From Dyadobacter sp. 3J3 (lineage in GTDB: Bacteria > Bacteroidota > Bacteroidia > Cytophagales > Spirosomataceae): 64,000 nucleotides of DNA. A model generated the notes under the pieces. That model was not told the origin of the DNA, searched no databases, and saw only the letters and a program-made list of their open reading frames with translations. The stretch spans positions 532,666 to 596,665 of the forward strand of contig NZ_VTOL01000003.1 of assembly GCF_009801115.1 (NCBI RefSeq), given 5' to 3'. The translations under genes and the position numbers were made by a program. Below, piece by piece: positions 37,025 to 45,473 of the stretch. Positions within the stretch are counted from its first letter, which is position 1. Every line of letters begins with the position of its first letter.

Positions 37025-37909
37025 TTGAAATTCGCTGCAATAGATATTGGATCCAATGGTGCCCGTATGCAAATCTCCTCGGTTTTGCATGACGAAGGAA
37101 TCACTCGTTTGAAGAAAGTAGAGTACGTACGTTTTCCGCTGCGCCTTGGACATGACGTGTTTACAGAAGGAAGAATATCGCCTTTAAGTGAGGATCGTAT
37201 GATCAAACTGATGCTTTCGTATCAGCTTTTGATGGAACTTCACGAAGTAGAAGATTATATGGCCTGCGCAACTTCTGCGATGCGGGAAGCTGAAAACGGC
37301 TACGAAGTGCGTGCAAACATTGAGCAAAGAACAGGAATTCATATACAAATTATTGACGGACAGCGTGAAGCCGAACTCGTTAATAACGTCGTTGTAAAAT
37401 CGCTTGACAACGGACAATATTTACACATTGACGTGGGTGGTGGAAGTACTGAACTTAACCTTTATCAGGACCGTCAGAAAATAATTGCCAAGTCGTTTAA
37501 ACTTGGATCTGTGCGTTTGCTGGAAGGAAAGGAATCTAAAACAGCATTTCAAAAAATGCAGGAATGGATTTTGAAATATGTGGATCATACCAAACCTATT
37601 GAAGCCGTAGGAACGGGTGGAAACATCAATAAATTGTTTGATTTGTCATCCAAGTTAACCGAAAGCTCAACAAGTCTGGATGAAATCCTGCGTATGCGGG
37701 ATTATATAGCGCAGTTTACACTGGCAGAACGTATCAATAAACTTCAGCTAAATCCTGACCGTGCAGATGTAATTGTCCCGGCCGGCGACATCTATACTTC
37801 TGCTATGAAATGGGCCGGCGCTACGGTAATTCATGTGCCGGATGTGGGTCTGAAAGATGGAATGTTACAATTACTTTACGACAGGGCATGCAGAAAAAAA
37901 AGGGTCTGA
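37025..37909 (+). CDS. Ppx/GppA-family exopolyphosphatase
   Basis: 294 aa from the TTG at 37025, which puts the conserved start KFAAIDIGSN at the N terminus; a longer frame opens at a TTG at 36935 but its first 30 residues are not family-like. Sugar-kinase/ASKHA fold signatures are the phosphate-1 loop AIDIGSNGARMQI, the second motif YLHIDVGGGSTELNLY and AVGTGGNINKL. It hydrolyses polyphosphate and/or pppGpp. The protein is short relative to E. coli Ppx (~510 aa) and lacks the HD-like C-terminal domain, as is typical in Bacteroidota. A terminator overlaps its stop codon. Confidence 0.9.
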   Translation: MKFAAIDIGSNGARMQISSVLHDEGITRLKKVEYVRFPLRLGHDVFTEGRISPLSEDRMIKLMLSYQLLMELHEVEDYMACATSAMREAENGYEVRANIEQRTGIHIQIIDGQREAELVNNVVVKSLDNGQYLHIDVGGGSTELNLYQDRQKIIAKSFKLGSVRLLEGKESKTAFQKMQEWILKYVDHTKPIEAVGTGGNINKLFDLSSKLTESSTSLDEILRMRDYIAQFTLAERINKLQLNPDRADVIVPAGDIYTSAMKWAGATVIHVPDVGLKDGMLQLLYDRACRKKRV

Positions 37910-37921
37910 AAAGACCCTTTT
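37898..37921 (+). terminator. Terminator overlapping the ppx stop codon
   Basis: AAAAGGGTCT GAAA AGACCCTTTT is a perfect 10-bp stem with a tetraloop. The TGA stop (37907-37909) lies at the loop. It may act bidirectionally for the convergent SxtJ-type gene. Confidence 0.8.
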
Positions 37922-37945
37922 GGAATAGCTTAAACCGATATTTTA

Positions 37946-38314
37946 TTACCAGACCTGTTCAAGATCTTTTGAAGTGTATTTATGATTTCGGTCAATAAAT
38001 ACACTTTTTTTGCTTTCACGTTTCAGCGCCAATGGATTTTTCTTACCCATTTTTGACAAAATTGCTACCGGTACGAGCACAACAAAAAATACGATTGACA
38101 GTAAAATCTTCCCGTTGATTGCCCCAAGCACTTCTGCAAATTTGTACCAGCCTTTTACGATTAAATCTCCTGCAACAGGAATTGCTATGCAGATTACACC
38201 GATGGCTGCCGCAGCTATTAATAAATAAGGATACCGGGATTTAAAAATAAAATATAGAACGACAAGCCCGGTAACGATTACCAGCTGCGCTTTGGCTTTT
38301 TCTGATTCACTCAT
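37946..38314 (-). CDS. SxtJ-family membrane protein
   Basis: 122 aa from the ATG at 38314 (MSESEKAKAQLV); 26 in-frame residues upstream are ignored because they are hydrophobic and overlap the intergenic gap. It has three to four hydrophobic helices (about 9-21, 27-50, 70-90), then a basic tail NPLALKRESKKSVFIDRNH. This is the shape of the SxtJ family, which co-occurs with carbamoyltransferases, including in saxitoxin clusters. It is the last gene of the minus-strand carbamoylation cassette. Function is unknown; I infer a membrane partner of the neighbouring enzymes. Confidence 0.8.
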   Translation of the reverse strand: MSESEKAKAQLVIVTGLVVLYFIFKSRYPYLLIAAAAIGVICIAIPVAGDLIVKGWYKFAEVLGAINGKILLSIVFFVVLVPVAILSKMGKKNPLALKRESKKSVFIDRNHKYTSKDLEQVW

Positions 38315-38417
38315 TTGTTTTAAATAAAGGGATATAAAAATCTTGCTTCTTATCAGATAAGAAGCCTTTAAAATTATTAAATCCATCAGCATAAGATACT
38401 GATGGATTTATTTCAAG

Positions 38418-38567
38418 CTAGAATAAGGTATAAATGAAAGGTGCAACTGCTGAACCACCGCCAATAACAATTAATACACCAATGAGTAACAACACAATGA
38501 TAACAGGAGCAAGCCACCATTTCTTGCGCTCCTTCATGAATGCGAATAAGTCAGTTAAAAAATCCAT
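38418..38567 (-). CDS. DUF5989-family membrane peptide (SxtK-like), 49 aa
   Basis: A 49-residue protein read from the ATG at 38565-38567 to TAG at 38418-38420. The N terminus MDFLTDLFAFMKERKKWWLA is amphipathic and basic. One hydrophobic helix (PVIIVLLLIGVLIVIGG) and a short C terminus (SAVAPFIYTLF) follow. This pattern (FMKxRKKxWLxPiii, then gsavAPFIYtlF) is what I know as DUF5989. It lies between the SGNH hydrolase and SxtJ-type genes (81 and 103 bp gaps). The family occurs beside carbamoyltransferases and corresponds in size and position to SxtK. Confidence 0.85.
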   Translation of the reverse strand: MDFLTDLFAFMKERKKWWLAPVIIVLLLIGVLIVIGGGSAVAPFIYTLF

Positions 38568-38648
38568 TTCTTATTTAATTAAAGTTTTAATTTTCAAGAT
38601 TTCAATTATTCTTTTTACAAATTTCGATAAAAATTATCTCATTTGATA

Positions 38649-39770
38649 TTAAGGTTTCTTCATAACGTCAAAAAGCCTGTCAGCAATAAGTGCATTTAAG
38701 GTTTTGCTTCCGTGACCATCATTTTTCCCAACAACACGTTCTTTTTCAGGAATTTTAGCAATTCCGTCATTGATAGGAACTACGGTAACTCCTTTTGCAC
38801 GAAGGTAATCTTCAACAGGTTTTGTATATGCTGCGCTTTTATCCAACTGGAACAAAAAAGGAATAAAAACAGCATACATTTTCGCTCCGGTACTATCTCT
38901 GTAAGCAATCATATTAGACAAATCCTGCAAATGTGAATTCAGGATTGTGGTGTCAGAATAAGCGGTCTGGACAAATTTCTCAAATGTGCTGAAAGAAGCG
39001 TGAGGCAGTTGCCAGTAAATAAAATTGGGTAGATAAAAACGTTTTATCAAACTTGCCATAGGGCCTTTCAAATCCGCATAAGGAGCCGTTCCTGAAAGCG
39101 ACAATCCTTTTTCTCTACCTACTTTTTCAATGTCATTCGGAAAATACTGGAGGATAATTACATCCGGTTTTACAGGAAATTCTTTTAGCCGTTTGTACTC
39201 GTCGCGCGTGTCCGCACCGGAAACGCCAAGGTTATAAACTGTGTATTGAGCCTTTCCAAGTTTCTCTTCCAACTGATCAGAAAACCGTTCTGAAACATTT
39301 TCCAGACCATGTCCGGCGGCAAAGGAATCTCCAATAACCAGCACTTGCTTCTTACCCGATGATTTTGTTACTTCTTTATCATGATATCCCAGTGTATTGA
39401 CAGGATTCCAGTATTTTTCCCACCAAATCTGGGAAGCTTTGGAAAGCACTCCCTCGTGACTTTGAGGAACAAACATGAAAATGATTTCCAGAAATATCAG
39501 TGTAACAAAAAGCGGTACAACCAGTGTAACAACATTGGCCACTATGCTTTTTGATTTACTTTTAACAACTCCGTAATAAAATATACGCAGGATCTCAATG
39601 ATCAGTAAAAGCCAGAAAAATGTTTTCGTGATGCGGATATACCAGTTGTCGCTTTGCGGCGCACCCGGGTAATCAAATTTTATATTAAAATGCTCAGGGT
39701 AGAATAAGAAAACGAATAATACGCCTAAAAAACCTATCCTGATCAGACTGGTAACAAGTTTTGACATCAT
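38649..39770 (-). CDS. SGNH/GDSL-family hydrolase with N-terminal membrane helices
   Basis: 373 aa; a second Met one codon in is an equal start. Three transmembrane segments occupy residues ~5-25, 45-63 and 78-104. A soluble SGNH domain follows: block I GDSFAAGHG near 153 (nucleophile Ser), GVSGADTRDE for the Gly block, LQYFPND for the Asn block, and GKNDGHGSKTLN for the Asp/His block. The catalytic domain probably faces the periplasm. It lies 43 bp after the carbamoyltransferase in the same operon. By position and type it corresponds to the GDSL hydrolase SxtL. I infer that it transfers to or cleaves an ester on an envelope molecule. Confidence 0.85.
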   Translation of the reverse strand: MMSKLVTSLIRIGFLGVLFVFLFYPEHFNIKFDYPGAPQSDNWYIRITKTFFWLLLIIEILRIFYYGVVKSKSKSIVANVVTLVVPLFVTLIFLEIIFMFVPQSHEGVLSKASQIWWEKYWNPVNTLGYHDKEVTKSSGKKQVLVIGDSFAAGHGLENVSERFSDQLEEKLGKAQYTVYNLGVSGADTRDEYKRLKEFPVKPDVIILQYFPNDIEKVGREKGLSLSGTAPYADLKGPMASLIKRFYLPNFIYWQLPHASFSTFEKFVQTAYSDTTILNSHLQDLSNMIAYRDSTGAKMYAVFIPFLFQLDKSAAYTKPVEDYLRAKGVTVVPINDGIAKIPEKERVVGKNDGHGSKTLNALIADRLFDVMKKP

Positions 39771-39813
39771 ATATTTTTACAGATAATGGAATGTACAAAT
39801 AGCTGTTTCTATT

Positions 39814-41676
39814 TTAATCAAGAACAAATTCTTCTTGCCAGTTATCTTTTTCCATCCACTCAGGCTGCAACTTCTTATCAAAAATATGGTTTCCGACAAC
39901 TAAATAATCCATCTCTGTACGCATAAAACAGCGATACGCATCATTTGGAGTACAAACGATCGGTTCTCCACGAACATTAAAACTGGTATTTACTACTACT
40001 GCGTAACCTGTCAGTGCTTTGAAGGAATCAATCAGCTCATAATAACGTGGATTGGTTTCCTTGTGTACCGTCTGAATCCTGGCTGAATAATCAATGTGAG
40101 TAATCGAAGGAAGATCTGAACGTTCAAAATAAAGTTTTTCACGCAAATCCATGGAATCATAATTCGCTGGAACCGGTTTCCTGCGGCCTTCCGCTACCGG
40201 ATGTACCAAAAGCATATAAGGTGATGTACCGTCATAATCGAAATATTCCGCACAGTCTTCCGCAAGCACAGACGGAGCAAATGGCCGGAACGATTCGCGG
40301 TATTTAATTTTCAGGTTCAGTTTTTTCTGCATTTCTGCATTTCTAGGATCTCCCAGAATACTTCTGCCGCCGAGCGCACGGGGTCCAAATTCCATGCGTC
40401 CCTGCACCCATCCTACTACATTTCCTTCGGATAATAATTTAGCGGAAACATCAGCAAGTTCCTTGAAATTTTCGTAATGCGTAGAAACCGCTTTGTATTT
40501 CTTACCCGTCAACTCCACTTCAAGATCAGAGAAAGTCGGACCCAGGTAAGAACCTCTCATCGCATCTGCTTTCCAGGTCACTTTACGTTCCTGGCCAAAA
40601 TAAATATGATAAGCTGCCTGCGCTGCACCCAGTGCTCCACCAGCATCACCTGCCGCTGGCTGGATAAATATGTCCTTGAAAATATTAGCCTTTTGTAATT
40701 TACCGTTTGATACACAGTTCAATGCAACTCCTCCTGCCAAGCAAAGATAATCCGCTCCGGTAAGACGTTTTGCTTCCTTCGCCATCCGTATTACCGATTC
40801 TTCTGTAATATTTTGAATAGCAAGTCCTAAATTACAATGCACCGACTCGAGAGCATCTTCCGGTTTTCTCGTTTTGAAACCAAAAAGTGCTTCCCATTTA
40901 TCTTCATTTACCATTTTCAGTCCGGTAGCATAATCAAAATATTCCTGATTTAACCAAACCGACCCATCTTCCTTTAATTCAATCAGATCTTTAAGGATAA
41001 TTTCTTCATAACGAGCGATATCCGGCGATGATGGATTCCCATAAGGTGCAAGTCCCATCAACTTATACTCTCCCGAATTAACACGAAAACCAAGAAAATA
41101 TGTAAATGCTGAATAAAGCAAGCCCAGGGAATGCGGGAATCTAAGTTCTTTTAAATTGGTAATATCTTTTCCTTCTCCCAAACAAATAGAAGCCGTAGCC
41201 CATTCTCCTACACCATCAATAGTTAGGATTGCTGATTTTTCAAATGGTGATGGATAATACGCACTTGCCGCGTGTGACAGATGGTGTTCCGGGAATAGAA
41301 TTTTAACCGGCTTTTTCTTATCATAACCAAGTTTTACAAGCTCTTCATTGATAAGACGCTTTAAAAACATTTTTTCTTTGATCCAAACCGGCATAGCGGT
41401 AAGAAAGGATCTTATACCTTTAGGAGCAAACGCGTAGTAAGTTTCAAGTAATCTTTCGAACTTCAAGAGAGGCTTATCGTAAAAAACGATCGCATCCAGT
41501 TCATTCAAACTTATTCCTCCATACTCAAGACAAAAACTTACTGCATTAGAAGGGAAAGCTGGGTCATGTTTTTTACGTGTAAATCTTTCTTCCTGTGCCG
41601 CTGAGATAATTTCCCCATTTTCAATAAGTGCCGCGGCCGAATCGTGGTAAAAGGCCGATATTCCTAAAATTTTCAT
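39814..41676 (-). CDS. NodU/CmcH-family O-carbamoyltransferase
   Basis: 620 aa, the usual family length. The N-terminal Kae1/YrdC-like ASKHA domain (~1-360) has ILGISAFYHDSAAAL, HHLSHAASAYYPSPF with the metal-binding HxxxH, AILTIDGVGEWATAS and GGVALNCVSNGK. The C-terminal domain has the signature WVQGRMEFGPRALGGRS, then ILGDPR. It transfers a carbamoyl group from carbamoyl phosphate, via carbamoyl-AMP, to a hydroxyl of an unknown acceptor. It is first gene of a four-gene cassette with an SGNH hydrolase, a DUF5989 peptide and an SxtJ-type protein. No antibiotic or nodulation-factor genes are nearby. Confidence 0.93.
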   Translation of the reverse strand: MKILGISAFYHDSAAALIENGEIISAAQEERFTRKKHDPAFPSNAVSFCLEYGGISLNELDAIVFYDKPLLKFERLLETYYAFAPKGIRSFLTAMPVWIKEKMFLKRLINEELVKLGYDKKKPVKILFPEHHLSHAASAYYPSPFEKSAILTIDGVGEWATASICLGEGKDITNLKELRFPHSLGLLYSAFTYFLGFRVNSGEYKLMGLAPYGNPSSPDIARYEEIILKDLIELKEDGSVWLNQEYFDYATGLKMVNEDKWEALFGFKTRKPEDALESVHCNLGLAIQNITEESVIRMAKEAKRLTGADYLCLAGGVALNCVSNGKLQKANIFKDIFIQPAAGDAGGALGAAQAAYHIYFGQERKVTWKADAMRGSYLGPTFSDLEVELTGKKYKAVSTHYENFKELADVSAKLLSEGNVVGWVQGRMEFGPRALGGRSILGDPRNAEMQKKLNLKIKYRESFRPFAPSVLAEDCAEYFDYDGTSPYMLLVHPVAEGRRKPVPANYDSMDLREKLYFERSDLPSITHIDYSARIQTVHKETNPRYYELIDSFKALTGYAVVVNTSFNVRGEPIVCTPNDAYRCFMRTEMDYLVVGNHIFDKKLQPEWMEKDNWQEEFVLD

Positions 41677-41952
41677 TTAAACTCAATTAGTTAACCAATT
41701 CTGTGTGATCGTAGTAGTGTTCAAAATAGCAAAAAATTGAGCAATAAATAATTAAGTGCTCAATATAAAATCTTTTGACCTATGTTTATTTCTATTAAAC
41801 GGTCGCTTTAATAATGCATTATAGTCCAATAATTAATTTAATAATAAAATTAGGAAGAACATCAATCCTGTAATAATACAAATTCTATGCCAAAACGATA
41901 TATACGTCTAATCTTATATTTCAGATTACTATTTATTTTATTTTTATAGAAT

Positions 41953-42351
41953 TTATTCCATTTCTTTGCTTAGCACTTTTACAGGTTTATTCTGCTCATC
42001 CAAAGCAACAAACGTAAACATTCCAGACACCGCCTTCTCACGTTTTTGCTCATACATTTGTTCAACAAAAATATCAACACGTACCTTCATACTGGTATTT
42101 CCAATTTCCACAACGGTTCCTACTAATTCTATAATGGTTCCAGCTGCAATCGGGTGTGTAAAATCGATTCTGTCCGATGAAACAGTCACACAACGCAGGC
42201 GTGTGAAACGCGTTGCTGCAATAAATGCAACTTCATCCATCATTGACAAGGCAGTTCCACCGAAAAGCGTGTCGTAATGGTTTGTATTATTTGGGAAAAC
42301 AGTTTTAAAAACTCTTGTTTCCGATAGTTTAATTCTCTCTTCTAAATTCAT
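41953..42351 (-). CDS. Hotdog-fold acyl-CoA thioesterase
   Basis: 132 aa from the ATG at 42351 (MNLEERIKLSETRVFKTVFP). The 11 extra in-frame residues upstream overlap the metE terminator, so I reject the longer start. It resembles YciA/BACH acyl-CoA hydrolases: NHYDTLFGGTALSMMDEVAF carries the catalytic Asp and the substrate loop, and SSDRIDFTHPI and MFTFVALD follow. It cleaves acyl-CoA to free acid and CoA in the cytosol. It is downstream of metE on the same strand but separated by a terminator. Confidence 0.9.
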   Translation of the reverse strand: MNLEERIKLSETRVFKTVFPNNTNHYDTLFGGTALSMMDEVAFIAATRFTRLRCVTVSSDRIDFTHPIAAGTIIELVGTVVEIGNTSMKVRVDIFVEQMYEQKREKAVSGMFTFVALDEQNKPVKVLSKEME

Positions 42352-42360
42352 AATCTTAGA

Positions 42361-42399
42361 AAAAACAAATCTCCCGGCATCCATGATAACCGGGAGATT
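42361..42399 (-). terminator. Terminator downstream of metE
   Basis: AATCTCCCGG pairs perfectly with CCGGGAGATT around a 12-nt loop. Read on the minus strand it is followed by TGTTTTT. It lies 25 bp after the metE stop and overlaps the rejected long start of the thioesterase gene. Confidence 0.85.
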
Positions 42400-42423
42400 C
42401 TATATAATATTGATATAGTTTTA

Positions 42424-44745
42424 TTACTGGGTAATTGTAACCGATTCGCGCAGCAAGTTAGCCGCAGTAATCATATTTCGCAAGGCTGATTCTGTTTCCG
42501 GCCACTTTCTGGTCTTCAAACCACAGTCCGGATTTACCCAAAGATTCCGTGCCGGAATTACCTCCAAAGCCTTTTCCAGCAACACCGTAATCTCCTCAAC
42601 AGTCGGTACACGCGGCGAGTGGATATCATAAACTCCCGGCCCGATTTCGTTTGGATAATTAAAATTAGCAAAAGCATCCAGCAATTCCATCTGAGAACGT
42701 GAGGTCTCAATTGTGATCACATCGGCATCCATCGCCGCAATCGAATCGATGATATCGTTAAATTCTGAATAACACATATGCGTGTGGATCTGCGTTTGAT
42801 CTGCTACGCCGGCCGCACTCAAACGAAATGCGTCCACAGCCCATTTCAGATATGCTTTCCAATCGGATTTCCGTAATGGCAAACCTTCGCGGATTGCAGG
42901 TTCATCTATCTGGATTACTTTAATTCCTGCTTTTTCAAGATCAATTACTTCATCCCGGATCGCAAGGCCAATCTGGAAAGTGGTATCTTTTCTTGGCTGA
43001 TCGTCACGTACGAATGACCACTGCAAAATTGTTACCGGACCAGTCAGCATACCTTTTACCAGTTTTTTTGAATTTGCTTGTGCAAAAGCAGACCAGCGGA
43101 TCGTCATCGGTGCCGGGCGTTCCACATCACCAAAAATAATCGGCGGCTTCACGCAGCGACTGCCATAACTTTGCACCCAGCCATTTTCTGTGAAAACAAA
43201 TCCGGAAAGTCTTTCTCCGAAATATTCCACCATATCGTTACGCTCGAATTCTCCGTGCACAAGTACATCAATTCCCAATGCTTCCTGCCAGCGGATTGAA
43301 CTGATCACCTCTTCTTCGATTCTGCTTTCGTATTCTTCAAATGACAAACTTCCTTTTTTCAAACGTGCACGTAATTGACGAACATCATCCGTCTGCGGAA
43401 AAGAACCGATGGTTGTCGATGGAAAAAGCGGGAGTTTTAGTTTTTCCAATTGTTCAGCCTGACGTAAAGGGAACGGACTTACACGTTCGAAATCAGTCCC
43501 CTGAATGGCTGCGACTCTTTCTTTGACTTTATTTTTATGAATCAAAGTTGAAGTACGGCGACTTTCAATTACTTTTTGATTTATTTCAAACGCTTCGCTT
43601 CCCTGATAATCCGTTCCTGCAAGTTTTGCCAATGTTGAAACTTCATGCAATTTCTGTTTTGCAAAAGCCATGCAGTTTTTTATTTCAGGAGTTAAAACAG
43701 CTGTGTTATTTTCAAGATCCAGATCATGCGGACTATGCAATAAGGAAGAAGACGGTGCAACTAAAACGCGGTCAATTCCTATAACAGTAATGGCTTGCTG
43801 AATAAAATCAAGTGATTTCTGATAATCGTTTTTCCAAATATTCCTTCCGTCAACAACTCCTATCGAAAGTAGTTTTTCAGAATTAAGAAATTCATGATTT
43901 TCCAGAATTTCAGGAAAACTCGCAGCGCCACGGGTAACATCAATATGCAAAGCCGCAACCGGAAGACTTGTGGTTAACGAAAGATTTGCATCTAGAGCAC
44001 CGAAATAGGTAGCGAGCAAAATCTTTAAATTCGGAATCGCCTGCTGAATTTTTTGATACGCAAATTTAAGTGCTTGTTGCTCTTCTTCTCCAAGATCCAA
44101 AACCAGGCAAGGCTCATCCAGCTGTACCCACTCTGCACCTCGGGATGAAAGTTCCTGCAAGATTTCTAAATAAACCGGAAGTAGTTTTTCCAGCAAAGAA
44201 ATTCTATTGAATCCTTCTTCCTTTTCCTTTCCCAACACTAAAAAACTAACCGGACCGACCAGTACCGGTTTTGTTAAAATTCCTTTTTGCTTCGCATCTT
44301 CAAATTCAAGAATGATCTTATCGGAATAGCGGTTAAATTGCTGATTTTTTACAAATTCAGGAACGATGTAATGATAATTGGTATCGAACCACTTTGTCAT
44401 TTCCATTGCCTTTATATCCAGTCCATCTCGCTGAAAACCACGCGCCATGGCAAAATACAGATCCAGTTCTCGGTTTGATTTTCCGTCGATTAATTGTTGA
44501 TACCGTTCCGGAATTGCTCCAACCATCAGGGAAGTATCCAAAACCTGATCGTAAAATGAAAAATCGTTGGAAGGAATTAGGTCAATCCCTGCCTCCTTTT
44601 GAAGCTGCCAGTTGCGGTGACGAATTTCGCGTCCCACTTTTTTTAATTCTTCTTTGGTAATTTTTCCAGCCCAGAATTGTTCGCTGGCCTTTTTGAGTTC
44701 TCTTTGGCTTCCTACACGAGGATAACCCAAATTGTGTGACAACAT
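42424..44745 (-). CDS. metE: Cobalamin-independent methionine synthase
   Basis: 773 aa, the normal length for a two-barrel MetE. The N-terminal barrel begins SHNLGYPRVGSQRELKKA. In the C-terminal barrel the zinc ligands are visible: His and Cys in IHTHMCYSEFNDI, and Cys in NPDCGLKTRKW; IGSFPQTDDVRQLR marks the start of that domain. It transfers a methyl group from methyltetrahydropteroyl-polyglutamate to homocysteine without B12. A cobalamin riboswitch lies ~300 bp upstream, so expression should fall when B12 is present and metH (28.9 kb) is active. Confidence 0.97.
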   Translation of the reverse strand: MLSHNLGYPRVGSQRELKKASEQFWAGKITKEELKKVGREIRHRNWQLQKEAGIDLIPSNDFSFYDQVLDTSLMVGAIPERYQQLIDGKSNRELDLYFAMARGFQRDGLDIKAMEMTKWFDTNYHYIVPEFVKNQQFNRYSDKIILEFEDAKQKGILTKPVLVGPVSFLVLGKEKEEGFNRISLLEKLLPVYLEILQELSSRGAEWVQLDEPCLVLDLGEEEQQALKFAYQKIQQAIPNLKILLATYFGALDANLSLTTSLPVAALHIDVTRGAASFPEILENHEFLNSEKLLSIGVVDGRNIWKNDYQKSLDFIQQAITVIGIDRVLVAPSSSLLHSPHDLDLENNTAVLTPEIKNCMAFAKQKLHEVSTLAKLAGTDYQGSEAFEINQKVIESRRTSTLIHKNKVKERVAAIQGTDFERVSPFPLRQAEQLEKLKLPLFPSTTIGSFPQTDDVRQLRARLKKGSLSFEEYESRIEEEVISSIRWQEALGIDVLVHGEFERNDMVEYFGERLSGFVFTENGWVQSYGSRCVKPPIIFGDVERPAPMTIRWSAFAQANSKKLVKGMLTGPVTILQWSFVRDDQPRKDTTFQIGLAIRDEVIDLEKAGIKVIQIDEPAIREGLPLRKSDWKAYLKWAVDAFRLSAAGVADQTQIHTHMCYSEFNDIIDSIAAMDADVITIETSRSQMELLDAFANFNYPNEIGPGVYDIHSPRVPTVEEITVLLEKALEVIPARNLWVNPDCGLKTRKWPETESALRNMITAANLLRESVTITQ

Positions 44746-45039
44746 GATTAATGTGTTAAAGAGTTAATAAAAACCCTTTGGAATGCCCTACCCGTCCTGT
44801 TAATTTTCAGAAGATGGTTCGTTGTAAAATAATTTTCGGTCATTTCATTTACCTCGCAACCGAAAATCGCGAACTTCCTGCTCATTAAAACAGTACGTTT
44901 TGGTATCAGATTTGATCAAATTGTTGTGCACAATAGTGATTGAACATATCTCCCAAAAATGAATTTTGAAGATACTAACCTGACAGCAATACATTTGTAA
45001 AATCAATGCGTGACAAAACCCCAGACGTGAGGGAGTGGC

Positions 45040-45232
45040 CATTGAGGGTAAAGGCAAGTCTCCTGGCTTGTACCATTTTCACCGCCCTTCTCATCATAAA
45101 TATGACAATGGGTCGCGAGGGCGAAAACTTTCCTGATCTGTTCAGGATGATACTTACAGTAGCACGACTGCCCGTGAATTCCACACGGTTCCTTTTTAAT
45201 TTCTGCTTCTCTGGCTGAGGGTACCAAAAGCG
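45040..45232 (-). promoter_or_regulatory. Cobalamin (AdoCbl-type) riboswitch in the metE leader
   Basis: The minus strand shows the B12 box AGCCAGGAGACTTGCC (45068-45053), against a consensus like AGYCMGgAgaCCkGCc. The upstream core is also present: AAAAAGGAACCGTGTGG, then AATTCACGGGCAGTCGTGCT with ACTGTAAG, near 45202-45150. P1 is closed by GGTA (45225-45222) with TACC (45050-45047). It lies ~300 nt upstream of metE, the classic target. No clear intrinsic terminator is seen between the aptamer and the gene, so control may act through ribosome access or a structure I cannot resolve. Confidence 0.9.
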
Positions 45233-45367
45233 AAAACCATTACCCCGATTGACGGGCGTTCACAAAGAACGTTGGCAAAGTTATGGAAAAAAGAGGTCGG
45301 AGAAATGTAGGTTCAGAATTTAAGTGAAGCGGTTACTTATTGAAAATGTGTAGGAGATAAATTATCT
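45189..45367. repeat. Direct repeat copy 1 (metE promoter and riboswitch 5' edge)
   Basis: 179 bp with about 80% identity by eye to 46855-47034 in the same orientation. The last part (45330-45361) is a 32-bp identical run. This copy includes the 5' end of the riboswitch and the metE promoter region. The two copies flank the 451-aa lipoprotein gene. Confidence 0.88.
45276..45283 (-). promoter_or_regulatory. Candidate -7 element of the metE transcript
   Basis: Minus-strand TAACTTTG matches TAnnTTTG and lies ~45-50 nt upstream of the riboswitch aptamer. No TTTG -33 box is seen at 19-21 bp, so the assignment is tentative. An imperfect inverted repeat (45256-45272) sits just downstream. Confidence 0.5.
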
Positions 45368-45473
45368 GATTTCACAAAAAAATCAACTATTACAAAGTGA
45401 TATTTTGTAACTTGGTAACACTTTAACTCACATTGAAATTTCTTTCCTCACTTACTCATCTATCAACGTTGAC

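Noticed and set aside
38434..38646. 70-aa plus-strand ORF
   Set aside because: Antisense to the much better DUF5989 gene on the minus strand; its translation is low-complexity and not family-like.
45003..45227. Several short ORFs on both strands upstream of metE
   Set aside because: They overlap the cobalamin riboswitch, whose conserved RNA elements explain the sequence.
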